Positions 53,740-62,623 of a DNA stretch of 64,000 bases are shown here, in pieces (position 1 is the stretch's first letter; the number at the start of each line of letters is the position of its first letter). Both the position numbers and the translations under genes were made by a program. The notes beneath the pieces are model-generated. The model ran no database searches. It had not been told where the DNA came from and saw only the letters and a program-made list of their open reading frames with translations. The DNA comes from Streptomyces sp. NBC_00654 (GTDB lineage: Bacteria; Actinomycetota; Actinomycetes; Streptomycetales; Streptomycetaceae). The stretch is taken from positions 124,001-188,000 of the forward strand of contig NZ_JAPEOB010000001.1 of NCBI RefSeq assembly GCF_026341775.1. Reading direction: 5' to 3'.

Positions 53740-55887
53740 GTGCACCCCCTGACCACCAGCGCGTTCGACCTTCCCGACCGTCTCTCCCCCAAGGCCGACC
53801 CGGCGCTGATCGCCGCCGACGAGCGTCACTTCGCGGCCATCGCGGACTGCCTCGAAGCGTCGCTCGCCGAACTGTCCGACCGCCTCGACGCCGAGCGCCG
53901 GGCGCCCGGGGTCATCGGCCGGCAGGCCATGGACCGGGACCTGGAGATCCACCGGCTGACCGCGCGCCTGCGCGCACTGCGCCGCTTCGGCCTGGACCTG
54001 TGCCTCGGGCACATGGTCAGCGAGGAGAGCGGCGAAACCGTGTACGTCGGACGGTTCGGCCTGACGGACAGCGCGGACCGCCGGCTCCTGCTCGACTGGC
54101 GCTCCCCCGCCGCCGAGCCGTTCTTCGGGGCCACCCACGCCAACCCGATGGGACTGACCAGCCGCCGCAGGTACCGCTGGACCCGCGGCCGGATCAGCGA
54201 CTACTGGGACGAGGTGTTCACCTCGGACGGGTTCGCCGGGAACGCCGCACTCGACGACCAGTCCGCCTTCATCGCCAGCCTGGGCAGCAACCGGTCCGCG
54301 CGGATGCGCGATGTGCTCGGCACCATCCAGGCCGACCAGGACGCCATCATCCGCGCGGGCTCCCGCGGCGCTCTCGTCGTCGACGGCGGGCCGGGCACGG
54401 GCAAGACCGTCGTCGCCCTGCACCGCTCCGCCTATCTCCTCTACTCCGACCCCCGCCTCGGTCACCGCCGCGGCGGCGTCCTGTTCGTCGGTCCGCACCA
54501 GCCCTACCTGGGGTACGTCGCCGATGTCCTCCCCAGCCTCGGCGAGGAGGGCGTGCGGACCTGCACCCTGCGCGACCTCGTCACCGAAGGAGCCGAGGCG
54601 ACGGCCGAGACCGACCCGGCCGTGGCCCGGCTGAAGTCCTCCGCGGAGCTGGTCAAGGCGGTCGAGACGGCCGTCAGGTTCTACGAGGACCCGCCCGCCG
54701 GGGGAATGACGGTCACGACCCACTGGTCCGACATCCGGCTGAGCGCCGGCGACTGGGCCGCGGCGTTCGAAGCGGCGGAACCCGGTACGCCGCACAACGA
54801 GGCGCACGACCAGATCTGGGAGGAGCTGCTCACGATCCTCGTGGACAAGCACGACGGCGATGCCCCGGACGACCAGCTCCGCGCGTCGCTGACGCGGAAC
54901 AGGGAACTGCGCACGGCCTTCAACCGCGCATGGCCGCTGCTCGAAGCGGCCGACATCGTCGGAGACCTGTGGTCGGTACCCGCGTATCTGCGCAAGTGCG
55001 CTCCCTGGCTCGGATCCGACGAGGTGGCGCTGCTGCAGCGCGGGGACGCCCGTGCCTGGACGGTGTCCGACCTGCCGATCCTGGACGCGGCACGGCAGCG
55101 GATCGGCGACCCGGAGGCGTCGCGGCGCAGGCGGCGGCACAGAGCGGCGGTCGCCGCCGAACGCGAGCACATGGACAAGGTCGTCGACGCCCTGCTCGAA
55201 GCCGACGACGACGGGGAGGGCCTGGTCACGATGCTGCGCGGGAAGGACATCCAGAACACCCTGGTCGACGAGAGCGCACCGACCGGCATCGAGCCCGACC
55301 TGCTCGCCGGCCCGTTCGCGCACATCGTCGTGGACGAGGCCCAGGAACTGACCGACGCGGAGTGGCAGATGCTGCTGCTCCGGTGCCCCTCCCGGAGCTT
55401 CACCATCGTCGGCGACCGGGCCCAGGCCAGGCACGGCTTCACGGAGTCATGGCAGGAACGGCTCGAACGGGCCGGCCTCGACCGGATCGGCCTGGCCTCC
55501 CTGAGCGTCAACTACCGGACGCCGGAAGAGATCATGGCGGAAGCCGAGCCGGTCATCCGCGCGGTGCTCCCGGACGCCAACGTCCCGGCCTCGATCCGCA
55601 GCAGCGGTCTCCCCGTCGTCCACGGATCCGTCGCCGAACGGGACTCGATCCTCGGTGCCTGGCTCGCCGCGCATACCGACGGGATCGCCTGCGTCATCGG
55701 CGATCCCACGTTCCCGGAGACGCCCCGCGTCCGGTCGCTGACCCCGGAGCTGTCGAAGGGACTCGAATTCGACCTGGTCGTCCTCATCGACCCGGACACG
55801 TTCGGCGAGGGCGTCGGAGGAGCGGTCGACCGCTATGTCGCGATGACCCGGGCCACCCAGCAACTCGTCATCCTCACGAGCGGCTGA
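53740..55887 (+). CDS. helR: HelR-type helicase-like protein protecting RNA polymerase
   Basis: 715 aa from the GTG at 53740 (GGAG upstream at 53729-53732). An open frame to 53632 would start inside the RAE and is rejected. The N-terminal about 110 residues hold a coiled coil, as in HelD/HelR where it enters the polymerase. The superfamily 1 motor has Walker A GGPGTGKTVVALHRSA near residue 216, Walker B VVDEAQELTDAEW near 530, and LTPELSKGLEFDLVVL and MTRATQQLVIL near the end. The class displaces RNA polymerase from DNA; HelR also dislodges rifamycins. The RAE upstream supports HelR over housekeeping HelD. Confidence 0.87.
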   Translation: MHPLTTSAFDLPDRLSPKADPALIAADERHFAAIADCLEASLAELSDRLDAERRAPGVIGRQAMDRDLEIHRLTARLRALRRFGLDLCLGHMVSEESGETVYVGRFGLTDSADRRLLLDWRSPAAEPFFGATHANPMGLTSRRRYRWTRGRISDYWDEVFTSDGFAGNAALDDQSAFIASLGSNRSARMRDVLGTIQADQDAIIRAGSRGALVVDGGPGTGKTVVALHRSAYLLYSDPRLGHRRGGVLFVGPHQPYLGYVADVLPSLGEEGVRTCTLRDLVTEGAEATAETDPAVARLKSSAELVKAVETAVRFYEDPPAGGMTVTTHWSDIRLSAGDWAAAFEAAEPGTPHNEAHDQIWEELLTILVDKHDGDAPDDQLRASLTRNRELRTAFNRAWPLLEAADIVGDLWSVPAYLRKCAPWLGSDEVALLQRGDARAWTVSDLPILDAARQRIGDPEASRRRRRHRAAVAAEREHMDKVVDALLEADDDGEGLVTMLRGKDIQNTLVDESAPTGIEPDLLAGPFAHIVVDEAQELTDAEWQMLLLRCPSRSFTIVGDRAQARHGFTESWQERLERAGLDRIGLASLSVNYRTPEEIMAEAEPVIRAVLPDANVPASIRSSGLPVVHGSVAERDSILGAWLAAHTDGIACVIGDPTFPETPRVRSLTPELSKGLEFDLVVLIDPDTFGEGVGGAVDRYVAMTRATQQLVILTSG

Positions 55888-55899
55888 GGGCCGTCCCGG

Positions 55900-56274
55900 C
55901 TACTCCGCGTGTGCGGCAGCGGCCTCGGCCAGCTGGTCGAAGGTGCGGACCAGTACCGCCCGCCGTTCCTCCTTGTAGTCCTGCGAGGGTTCCAGATCGT
56001 CGATCGTCCGCTCCCAGACGGCTATGAAGTGCTTCTTCCACTTCTCCACCAGCTCCGGGCGCAGCAGGGTGTCCGAGGTGTGGCCGGCCCGGGTGAGGAC
56101 GGTCAGCAGCTCCAGCTGGCACGGCACGGCCACGCCCCAGTACTCGTCGGCCTCGATCTCGACCGGATCGCCGTCCATCGCCTCGGCGACCTCCGCGACG
56201 AGCCGGTCGATGAAGGACGACACATAGTCCCTGGCCGTGTCGCTCTCGAAGTTCCCGCTGCCCCACGTGCCCAT
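55900..56274 (-). CDS. DUF4259-domain protein
   Basis: 124 aa from the ATG at 56274. It opens MGTWGSGNFESDTARDYVSS, the DUF4259 signature, and the rest is mostly helical with many Glu. Function unknown; homologues often sit near immunity-type genes, but nothing here decides that. Convergent with helR, 12 bp between stops. Confidence 0.85.
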   Translation of the reverse strand: MGTWGSGNFESDTARDYVSSFIDRLVAEVAEAMDGDPVEIEADEYWGVAVPCQLELLTVLTRAGHTSDTLLRPELVEKWKKHFIAVWERTIDDLEPSQDYKEERRAVLVRTFDQLAEAAAAHAE

Positions 56275-56377
56275 GGCTTCTCCTCCGCATGGTGGCGTCA
56301 CATCACGATGGGGACATCGAAGCAGGGAGCACTGACAAAGCGGTCCGGGGAGACCTTCGCCGCGGCACGGCGAACGC

Positions 56378-56878
56378 TCAAGCGGTACGGGTGTGGTGGT
56401 CCAGCAGGCACGTGAGCAACCGCGTGAACTGCTCGCGCTCGGCCGGAGTCAACGGCGCGAGCAGTTCGTCGTGGAGGCCGTCCAGGACGTCGTCGAGAAG
56501 GCGGAGCTGACGGCGGCCCCGGGCGGAGATCGTGATGATGTTGCGGCGCCGGTCGGCGGGATCCGGTGCCCGCTCGACGAACCCGCGCTCGGCCAGTTCG
56601 TTGAGCACGCCGACCATGTCGCTGCGGTAGATGCCGGTACGCCGGCTCAGCAACGCCTGGCTGCCGGGCCCCAGATCCTGGAGCGAGGCGAGCACGGCGT
56701 AGTGCCACTTACGGGTGCCGACCCGGGTCAGCCCCTCGGAGATCAGCCGGTCCGACCGTACGGTCAGCTGCGACAGCAGCTGGCTCGCCCGCCGGCGCAG
56801 CCTGTCGGGCGTCTTGAGCGCGCCGTCGTCGGGCAGGTCCGCGGCCTCGGATCCGGTCATGGCGCCCATCCTACTCAT
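56378..56878 (-). CDS. MarR-family transcriptional regulator
   Basis: 166 aa from the ATG at 56878; an inner ATG at 56860 (GGATGGG upstream) is possible. The winged HTH lies in YAVLASLQDLGPGSQALLSRRTGIYRSDMVGVLNELAERG and the wing PDPADRRRNIITISARG. Divergent from the dienelactone hydrolase, with two matching palindromes between (56881-56897 and 56922-56938), it very probably represses both. Confidence 0.9.
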   Translation of the reverse strand: MSRMGAMTGSEAADLPDDGALKTPDRLRRRASQLLSQLTVRSDRLISEGLTRVGTRKWHYAVLASLQDLGPGSQALLSRRTGIYRSDMVGVLNELAERGFVERAPDPADRRRNIITISARGRRQLRLLDDVLDGLHDELLAPLTPAEREQFTRLLTCLLDHHTRTA

Positions 56879-56880
56879 TG

Positions 56881-56897
56881 CGTTAGTCCGACTAACG
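56881..56897. promoter_or_regulatory. MarR operator copy 1
   Basis: CGTTAGTCCGACTAACG: arms CGTTAGT/ACTAACG, next to the MarR start. Confidence 0.8.
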
Positions 56898-56921
56898 ATG
56901 TAGGTTCGCTCGCGCCAAGAT

Positions 56922-56938
56922 CGTTAGTGCAACTAACG
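56922..56938. promoter_or_regulatory. MarR operator copy 2
   Basis: CGTTAGTGCAACTAACG carries the same arms as copy 1. Centres are 41 bp apart, about four helical turns, so two dimers would bind on one face. Confidence 0.8.
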
Positions 56939-56969
56939 TTGTTCGAGCGGACTCCAAGGAAGGAAGATC

Positions 56970-57719
56970 TTGCCCACCACGACAGTACTGATTCCCACCC
57001 CGGACGGCCGGGCCGACGCTTTCGCCGCTTTCCCCGACGGTGGCGAGCGGCACCCGGGGGTGCTGCTGTACCAGGACGCCTTCGGCCTGCGGCCCGAGTT
57101 GGAGGACAAGGCCCGCGAACTGGCCGCGCACGGCTACTACGTGCTCGTCCCCAACGTCTACTACCGGCACGGCCCGGCACCGGTGACCGAGCTTCCCGGG
57201 CACATCGGGAAGGAGATCCGGCCCGCGGTCATCGACCGGCTGATGCCCCTGATCACGGGACACACCACCGAAACGGTCCTGCGCGACGCCGACGCGTACC
57301 TCACGTTCCTCACCACCCGGCCCGAGGTCACCGCCGGACCCGTCGCCGCGATCGGCTACTGCATGGGCGGCGCCCTGGCCGTACGCACCGCGGCGGCCCA
57401 CCCCGGCCGGGTCGCCGCCGTCGCCGGATTCCACCCCAGCCCCCTGGTCACCGACGCGCCCGACAGCCCGCACCACCTCTTCGGCGAACTCACCGCACAG
57501 GTCCATCTCGGGCTCGCCGAGGGCGACATGACCCCCGAGACCACCCGTGGACTCCTCCAGACCCTGGACGCCGCGGGTGTCGAGCACACCACGGAGATCT
57601 ACCCCGGTACCGTCCACGGCTTCACCATGTCCGACACCGACGCCTTCAGCCCCTTGGCGGTGCGGCGCCACTGGGACCGCCTGCTCCTGCTGCTCCGCCG
57701 GACCCTGCCCGCCGTCTGA
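56970..57719 (+). CDS. Dienelactone-hydrolase-family protein
   Basis: 249 aa from a TTG start at 56970, with AAGGAAG upstream. The DLH nucleophile Cys is in AIGYCMGGALAV, and the His of the triad is in GTVHGFTMSD. The enzyme hydrolyses dienelactone or related esters in aromatic degradation or detoxification; substrate unknown. Divergent from a MarR gene whose operators overlap its promoter, so it should be induced by an aromatic-type compound. Its stop is directly adjacent to that of convergent dnaB. Confidence 0.88.
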   Translation: MPTTTVLIPTPDGRADAFAAFPDGGERHPGVLLYQDAFGLRPELEDKARELAAHGYYVLVPNVYYRHGPAPVTELPGHIGKEIRPAVIDRLMPLITGHTTETVLRDADAYLTFLTTRPEVTAGPVAAIGYCMGGALAVRTAAAHPGRVAAVAGFHPSPLVTDAPDSPHHLFGELTAQVHLGLAEGDMTPETTRGLLQTLDAAGVEHTTEIYPGTVHGFTMSDTDAFSPLAVRRHWDRLLLLLRRTLPAV

Positions 57720-59195
57720 TCAGGTCTGCGCCATGTCGACGAAGCGGGAGTAGTGGCCCTGGAAGGCCACGGTGATGGTGGCCGTCGGGCCGTTACGGTG
57801 CTTGGCCACGATCAGGTCCGCCTCGCCGGCCCGGGGCGACTCCTTCTCGTACGCGTCCTCGCGGTGCAGCAGGATGACCATGTCCGCGTCCTGCTCGATG
57901 GAGCCGGACTCACGCAGGTCGGAGACCATCGGCTTCTTGTCCGTACGCTGCTCCGGTCCACGGTTCAGCTGCGAGAGGGCGATGACCGGGAGCTCCAGCT
58001 CCTTGGCCAGCAGCTTGAGGTTTCGGGACATGTCCGAGACCTCCTGCTGCCGGCTCTCGGCGCGCTTCGCGCCGCCGGACTGCATCAGCTGGAGATAGTC
58101 GATGACCACGAGCTTGAGTTCGTTGCGCTGCTTGAGGCGACGGCACTTCGCGCGGATCTCCATCATGGAGAGGTTCGGCGAATCGTCGATGTACAGCGGG
58201 GCTGCCGAGACATCGGGCATCCGCCGGGCGAGCCGCGTCCAGTCCTCGTCGGTCATCGTGCCGGAGCGCATGTGGTGCAGAGCCACCCGCGCCTCCGCGG
58301 ACAGCAGACGCATCGCGATCTCGTTGCGCCCCATTTCGAGCGAGAAGATCACGCTCGGCAGGTTGCTCTTGATCGAACAGGCCCGCGCGAAGTCCAGGGC
58401 CAGTGTGGACTTTCCCATGGCGGGACGCGCCGCGATGACAATCATCTGGCCGGGGTGCAGCCCGTTCGTCAGGGCGTCCAGATCCGTGAAGCCGGTCGGC
58501 ACACCGGTCATCTCGCCGCTGCGCGAACCGATCGCCTCGATCTCGTCGAGCGCGCCTTCCATGATGTCGCCGAGCGGCAGATAGTCCTCGCTGGTCCGCT
58601 GCTCGGTGACGGCGTAGATCTCGGCCTGCGCGGAGTTGACGATCTCGTCGACGTCCCCGTCGGCCGCGTATCCCATCTGCGTGATCTTCGTGCCGGCCTC
58701 GACGAGCCGCCGGAGGACCGCCCGCTCGTGGACGATCTCCGCGTAGTACGAGGCGTTGGCCGCGGTCGGCACCGACTGGACCAGGGTGTGCAGATACGGG
58801 GCTCCGCCGACCTTGGTGATCTCCCCCCGCTTGACCAGTTCGGCGGCGACCGTGATCGGGTCGGCCGGCTCGCCCTTGGCGTAGAGGTCGAGGATCGCGG
58901 TGTAGACCGTCTCATGGGCCGGGCGGTAGAAGTCGTGGCCCTTGATGATCTCCACGACGTCGGCGATGGCGTCCTTGGACAGCAGCATGCCGCCGAGCAC
59001 CGACTGCTCCGCGTCGAGATCCTGCGGCGGCACCCGCTCGAAGCCGGGGGAGCCACCGTCCCAGCCGTCCTCCGAGCCCCGGTCGTGCCGGTCCTCGCGC
59101 CCCTTGCGGTCTCCGCGGCGCTGACGGGAAACGGGCAGACGGTCACTGGGACCGGTGTCGGCCCAGGGGTCGTCCAAAGGCTCGGGAATGCTCAC
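57720..59195 (-). CDS. dnaB: Replicative DNA helicase DnaB
   Basis: 491 aa from the GTG at 59195, preceded by GGAGGAGG; the frame extends to 59234 in Arg/Gly-rich sequence that I leave out. N-terminal domain begins near PPQDLDAEQSVLGGMLLS; the RecA-like domain has Walker A AARPAMGKST near residue 258, SLEMGRNEIAMRLLSAEA, VVIDYLQLMQ (Walker B) and the C-terminal RGSGSIEQDADMV-like segment. No intein interrupts the motifs. It unwinds DNA at the fork. It lies opposite the MATE gene, with DnaA-box-like words between. Confidence 0.96.
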   Translation of the reverse strand: MSIPEPLDDPWADTGPSDRLPVSRQRRGDRKGREDRHDRGSEDGWDGGSPGFERVPPQDLDAEQSVLGGMLLSKDAIADVVEIIKGHDFYRPAHETVYTAILDLYAKGEPADPITVAAELVKRGEITKVGGAPYLHTLVQSVPTAANASYYAEIVHERAVLRRLVEAGTKITQMGYAADGDVDEIVNSAQAEIYAVTEQRTSEDYLPLGDIMEGALDEIEAIGSRSGEMTGVPTGFTDLDALTNGLHPGQMIVIAARPAMGKSTLALDFARACSIKSNLPSVIFSLEMGRNEIAMRLLSAEARVALHHMRSGTMTDEDWTRLARRMPDVSAAPLYIDDSPNLSMMEIRAKCRRLKQRNELKLVVIDYLQLMQSGGAKRAESRQQEVSDMSRNLKLLAKELELPVIALSQLNRGPEQRTDKKPMVSDLRESGSIEQDADMVILLHREDAYEKESPRAGEADLIVAKHRNGPTATITVAFQGHYSRFVDMAQT

Positions 59196-59653
59196 CGGGC
59201 CACCTCCTCCCGTCCGCTTCGCGGACCTAGCCATGCCACTCTTTCTTACGGCACGGCACCGACAAACAGGACGCCCGACTCCGCTTCCGGCGCGTCGAGT
59301 TCTGCGGGTTCCGAGGCCGGAACGGAGTGCGGGCGCCGGACCACGGTAGGCCGCTCCGCACCGTCAGCCAATCTGGTTATCCACAGGGCATGTGGACGAC
59401 GGACCAGATGCTGTGGAGAACTCCGCCGAACCTGTGCACGGACCAGGGGACAGCACTGTGGACAAACTCATAGCCAACCGACCATCAATGCCCTGACCTG
59501 CATGTTCTCCATCCACTGACTGTGGGGGAGAAAAACTTTTGCCCTCGGCTCAAGTTCGCCGCGCACCGCGCACACATGCGCGCACAGCCAGGGCAAAAGT
59601 AAGGACTGAAATGGCATTGCATCTCTTACCTGTGGAAGATTAGATTAACCCCC
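59196..59653. other. 458-bp divergent intergenic region between dnaB and the MATE gene
   Basis: No gene. DnaA-box-like exact words TTATCCACA at 59377-59385 and TGTGGACAA at 59457-59465, with TGTGGACGA and TGTGGAGAA near-matches between. A TAGATT at 59641-59646, seven bases before the MATE ATG, looks like a leaderless -10. Confidence 0.6.
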
Positions 59654-60991
59654 ATGACCCAGGCCTCCGCGACCCCGCCGTCCAGCCGCAGAAGGCATGA
59701 CCGCGAGATCATCGCACTCGCCGTCCCCGCCTTCGGCGCACTCGTCGCCGAGCCCCTGTTCGTGATGGTCGACAGCGCCATCGTCGGCCATCTCGGCACC
59801 CCTCAGCTGGCCGGTCTCGGCGTCGCCGCCGCACTGCTGATGACCGCTGTGAGCGTCTTCGTCTTCCTCGCGTACGCCACCACCGCCGCCGTCGCGCGCC
59901 GGGTCGGCGCGGGTGACCTGCCGTCCGCGATCCGCCAGGGCATGGACGGCATCTGGCTCGCACTGCTGCTCGGCGCTGTCGTGGTGGCACTCGCCCTCCC
60001 CTCCGCGCCCTGGCTCGTCGAGGTCTTCGGCGCATCCGACACCGCGGCCCCGTACGCCACCACGTATCTGCGGATCTCCAGCCTCGGCATCCCCGCCATG
60101 CTGGTGGTGCTCGCCGCGACGGGTGTTCTGCGCGGTCTCCAGGACACGCGCACTCCCCTCTACGTCGCCATCGGCGGTTTCGCGGCCAATGGCGCGCTCA
60201 ACGCGGCCCTCGTCTACGGCGCCGGCCTCGGCATCGCCGGATCCGCCTGGGGCACCGTGATCGCCCAGGTCGGTATGGCCATCGCCTATCTGATCGTGGT
60301 GGTGCGGGGAGCACGCCGGCATGGAGCCTCCCTGCGCCCCGATGCCACCGGGATCAGAGCCAGTGCCCAAGCGGGCGTCCCCCTGCTGGTCCGTACGCTG
60401 TCGCTGCGCGCCGTCCTGATGATCGCCACCGCTGTCGCCGCCCGCCTCGGGGACACGGACATCGCCGCGCACCAGATCATCCTGTCGCTCTGGAGCCTCA
60501 CCGCCTTCGCCCTCGACGCGATCGCCATCGCGGGACAGGCCATCATCGGCCGCTATCTCGGGGCGAACGACGCCAAGGGCGCACGTGAGGCCTGCCGCCG
60601 CATGGTCGAGTGGGGGATCGGCTGCGGAGTGGTGCTCGGCGTACTGATCATTCTTGCCCGGCCCCTGTTCATCCCGCTGTTCACCAGTGACCCGTCCGTC
60701 AAGGACACCCTGCTCCCGGTACTGCTGGTCATAGCGATCTCCCAGCCGATCGCAGGTGTGGTCTTCGTCCTGGACGGCGTACTGATGGGAGCGGGAGACG
60801 GGCGCTATCTCGCCTGGGCCATGCTGATCACCCTGGCCGTCTTCGCCCCGGTGGCCCTGCTCGTCCCCACCCTCGGCGGTGGCCTCACGGCACTCTGGTG
60901 GGCCATGACCCTGATGATGGCGGTCCGGCTGGTGACGCTGTGGCTGCGCACCCGGTCGGGCCGCTGGATCGTCACCGGCGCCACACGCTGA
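59654..60991 (+). CDS. MATE-family efflux transporter (DinF-like)
   Basis: 445 aa, 12 hydrophobic segments. The start IIALAVPAFGALVAEPLFVMVDSAIVGHLGT (positions 17-47) is the MATE/DinF hallmark, and the second half repeats as TLSLRAVLMIATAVAARLG, with IAGQAIIGRYLGAND. MATE pumps export drugs or oxidised lipids using Na+ or H+. A putative leaderless promoter precedes it. Divergent from dnaB and convergent with rplI. Confidence 0.9.
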   Translation: MTQASATPPSSRRRHDREIIALAVPAFGALVAEPLFVMVDSAIVGHLGTPQLAGLGVAAALLMTAVSVFVFLAYATTAAVARRVGAGDLPSAIRQGMDGIWLALLLGAVVVALALPSAPWLVEVFGASDTAAPYATTYLRISSLGIPAMLVVLAATGVLRGLQDTRTPLYVAIGGFAANGALNAALVYGAGLGIAGSAWGTVIAQVGMAIAYLIVVVRGARRHGASLRPDATGIRASAQAGVPLLVRTLSLRAVLMIATAVAARLGDTDIAAHQIILSLWSLTAFALDAIAIAGQAIIGRYLGANDAKGAREACRRMVEWGIGCGVVLGVLIILARPLFIPLFTSDPSVKDTLLPVLLVIAISQPIAGVVFVLDGVLMGAGDGRYLAWAMLITLAVFAPVALLVPTLGGGLTALWWAMTLMMAVRLVTLWLRTRSGRWIVTGATR

Positions 60992-61077
60992 CCCAGACAC
61001 ACCCAGGGTGACCCAGCCACACCCACACGCTGCCCCAGCCACACTGAACCGAGCCGGCTCCACCCGCCGCCTTCGCC

Positions 61078-61091
61078 GTTTCACGTGAAAC
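61078..61091. other. parS site (perfect), first of a pair
   Basis: GTTTCACGTGAAAC between the MATE gene and the rplI operon. Its centre is 33 bp from the next copy. Confidence 0.88.
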
Positions 61092-61110
61092 CGCGACCAC
61101 GGCCACCGTT

Positions 61111-61124
61111 GTTTCACGTGAAAC
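61111..61124. other. parS site (perfect), second of a pair
   Basis: GTTTCACGTGAAAC, lying just before the rplI terminator hairpin. Confidence 0.88.
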
Positions 61125-61127
61125 GAC

Positions 61128-61158
61128 GAAGGGCCGCACCCACTGGGTGCGGCCCTTC
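61128..61158. terminator. Hairpin terminator of the rpsF-ssb-rpsR-rplI operon
   Basis: GAAGGGCCGCACCC (61128-61141) pairs with GGGTGCGGCCCTTC (61145-61158) around a 3-base loop, 25 bp beyond the rplI stop. It can also end the MATE transcript. Confidence 0.8.
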
Positions 61159-61182
61159 ACCTTGCTCTGCTGAGCTCTGCCC

Positions 61183-61629
61183 TTAGGCAGCAACGACCTC
61201 GATGCCGAGCTTCGCTGCGACCTCGGGGTGCAGACGCACGGACACCTGGTGTCCGCCGAGCGTCTTGATCGGCGAGCCGAGCTCGACGCGACGCTTGTCG
61301 ACGTCGGGGCCACCGGCAGCCTTGATCGCCGAGGCGACGTCGGCCGGGGTGACGGAGCCGAAGAGACGGCCGGCGTCGCCGGAGCGAACAGCCAGACGGA
61401 CCTTCACGGCCTCGAGCTTGGCCTTGATCTCGTTGGCCTGCTCGATCGTCGCGATCTCGTGGATCTTGCGGGCGCGGCGGATCTGCGCCACGTCCTTCTC
61501 GCCACCCTTGGTCCAGCGGATGGCGAAGCCACGCGGAACCAGGTAGTTACGGGCGTACCCGTCCTTGACGTCGACGACGTCGCCGGCGGCACCGAGGCCG
61601 GAGACCTCGTGGGTGAGGATGATCTTCAT
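61183..61629 (-). CDS. rplI: 50S ribosomal protein L9
   Basis: 148 aa, normal length. N-terminal [33 protein letters not shown] (positions 2-34) is diagnostic of L9; the long central helix ([19 protein letters not shown]) and the C-terminal domain are present. It binds 23S rRNA at the base of the L1 stalk. Last gene of the operon, 18 bp after rpsR. Confidence 0.97.
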   Translation of the reverse strand: MKIILTHEVSGLGAAGDVVDVKDGYARNYLVPRGFAIRWTKGGEKDVAQIRRARKIHEIATIEQANEIKAKLEAVKVRLAVRSGDAGRLFGSVTPADVASAIKAAGGPDVDKRRVELGSPIKTLGGHQVSVRLHPEVAAKLGIEVVAA

Positions 61630-61647
61630 GCTCTTGTCACCCTTCCC

Positions 61648-61884
61648 TTATCGCGCGGTGGACGTGTAGGGCAGCAGCGCCATCTCACGGCTGTTCTTGA
61701 CTGCCGTGGCGACGTCACGCTGGTGCTGCGTGCAGTTGCCGGTGACGCGGCGGGCACGGATCTTGCCACGGTCGGAAATGAACTTCCGCAGCATGTTCGT
61801 GTCCTTGTAGTCCACGTACTGGGTCTTGTCCTTGCAGAATGCGCAGACCTTCTTCTTAGGCTTGCGCACAGGCGGCTTCGCCAT
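61648..61884 (-). CDS. rpsR: 30S ribosomal protein S18
   Basis: 78 aa. It begins [20 protein letters not shown] and has two Cys in the CxxC pattern (CAFC), so it is the zinc-binding (C+) form; a zinc-free paralogue is common in Streptomyces. The core [24 protein letters not shown] is typical. It pairs with S6 in the platform of the 30S subunit. It begins 43 bp after ssb. Confidence 0.96.
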   Translation of the reverse strand: MAKPPVRKPKKKVCAFCKDKTQYVDYKDTNMLRKFISDRGKIRARRVTGNCTQHQRDVATAVKNSREMALLPYTSTAR

Positions 61885-61927
61885 GGTGTTTCTCCTGTGT
61901 GATCAAGAAGTGGGGGTACGAGCTGCC

Positions 61928-62542
61928 CTAGAAGGGCGGCTCGTCCGAGTAGCCGCCGCCAGAGCCGCCGGAACCGCCGGAGCTTCCGCCCCAGCCGCCT
62001 CCGCCGCCCTGCTGGCCCCCGCCCTGCTGGCCGCCTGCCGGCGCGCCGGTGGCCCACGGGTCGTCGGCGGGAGCACCGCCACCACCCTGCTGGCCACCGC
62101 CACCGGGACCGCCGCCCCAGTTGCCGCCGCCCTGCTGGCCGCCGCCGTATCCACCCTGGCCGCCCTGGCCACCGCGACCCGTGGTCTTGGTGACCTTGGC
62201 CGTGGCGTTCTTGAGGCTGGGGCCGACTTCCTCGACGTCCAGCTCGTAGACCGTGCGCTTGACGCCCTCACGGTCCTCGTAGGACCGCTGCTTCAGCCGG
62301 CCCTGCACGACAACGCGCATGCCTCGCTGGAGCGACTCCGCGACGTTCTCCGCCGCCTGACGCCAGACCGAGCAGGTGAGGAACAGGCCTTCGCCGTCCT
62401 TCCACTCATTGGTCTGCCGGTCGAAGATGCGGGGAGTGGACGCGACACGGAACTTCGCGACCGCCGCACCGGACGGGGTGAAGCGCAGCTCGGGGTCGTC
62501 GACGAGATTGCCGACGACCGTGATGACGGTCTCGCCTGCCAT
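61928..62542 (-). CDS. ssb: Single-stranded DNA-binding protein
   Basis: 204 aa. OB-fold about residues 1-110 ([41 protein letters not shown]); then a Gly/Gln-rich linker with [12 protein letters not shown] repeats of about 80 residues; and the acidic partner-binding tip SDEPPF at the end. It protects single-stranded DNA and recruits repair and replication proteins. Its place between rpsF and rpsR is the standard arrangement. Confidence 0.96.
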   Translation of the reverse strand: MAGETVITVVGNLVDDPELRFTPSGAAVAKFRVASTPRIFDRQTNEWKDGEGLFLTCSVWRQAAENVAESLQRGMRVVVQGRLKQRSYEDREGVKRTVYELDVEEVGPSLKNATAKVTKTTGRGGQGGQGGYGGGQQGGGNWGGGPGGGGQQGGGGAPADDPWATGAPAGGQQGGGQQGGGGGWGGSSGGSGGSGGGYSDEPPF

Positions 62543-62600
62543 GGGTGAACCTCTCGGCGGGGATTGCTTCTGGCTGCTTGCTGCTACTCGAACCCGATGA

Positions 62601-62623
62601 CCACTGAGCTAGATGCTCAGTGG
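62601..62623 (-). promoter_or_regulatory. Hairpin overlapping the rpsF stop codon
   Basis: CCACTGAGC (62601-62609) pairs with GCTCAGTGG (62615-62623) around TAGAT. The stem includes the rpsF stop codon (62617-62619), before ssb. It may tune ssb expression relative to rpsF by RNA structure or processing. Confidence 0.5.

Noticed and set aside
57720..59195. Intein in DnaB
   Set aside because: Walker A, Walker B and flanking motifs are continuous, and total length is normal.
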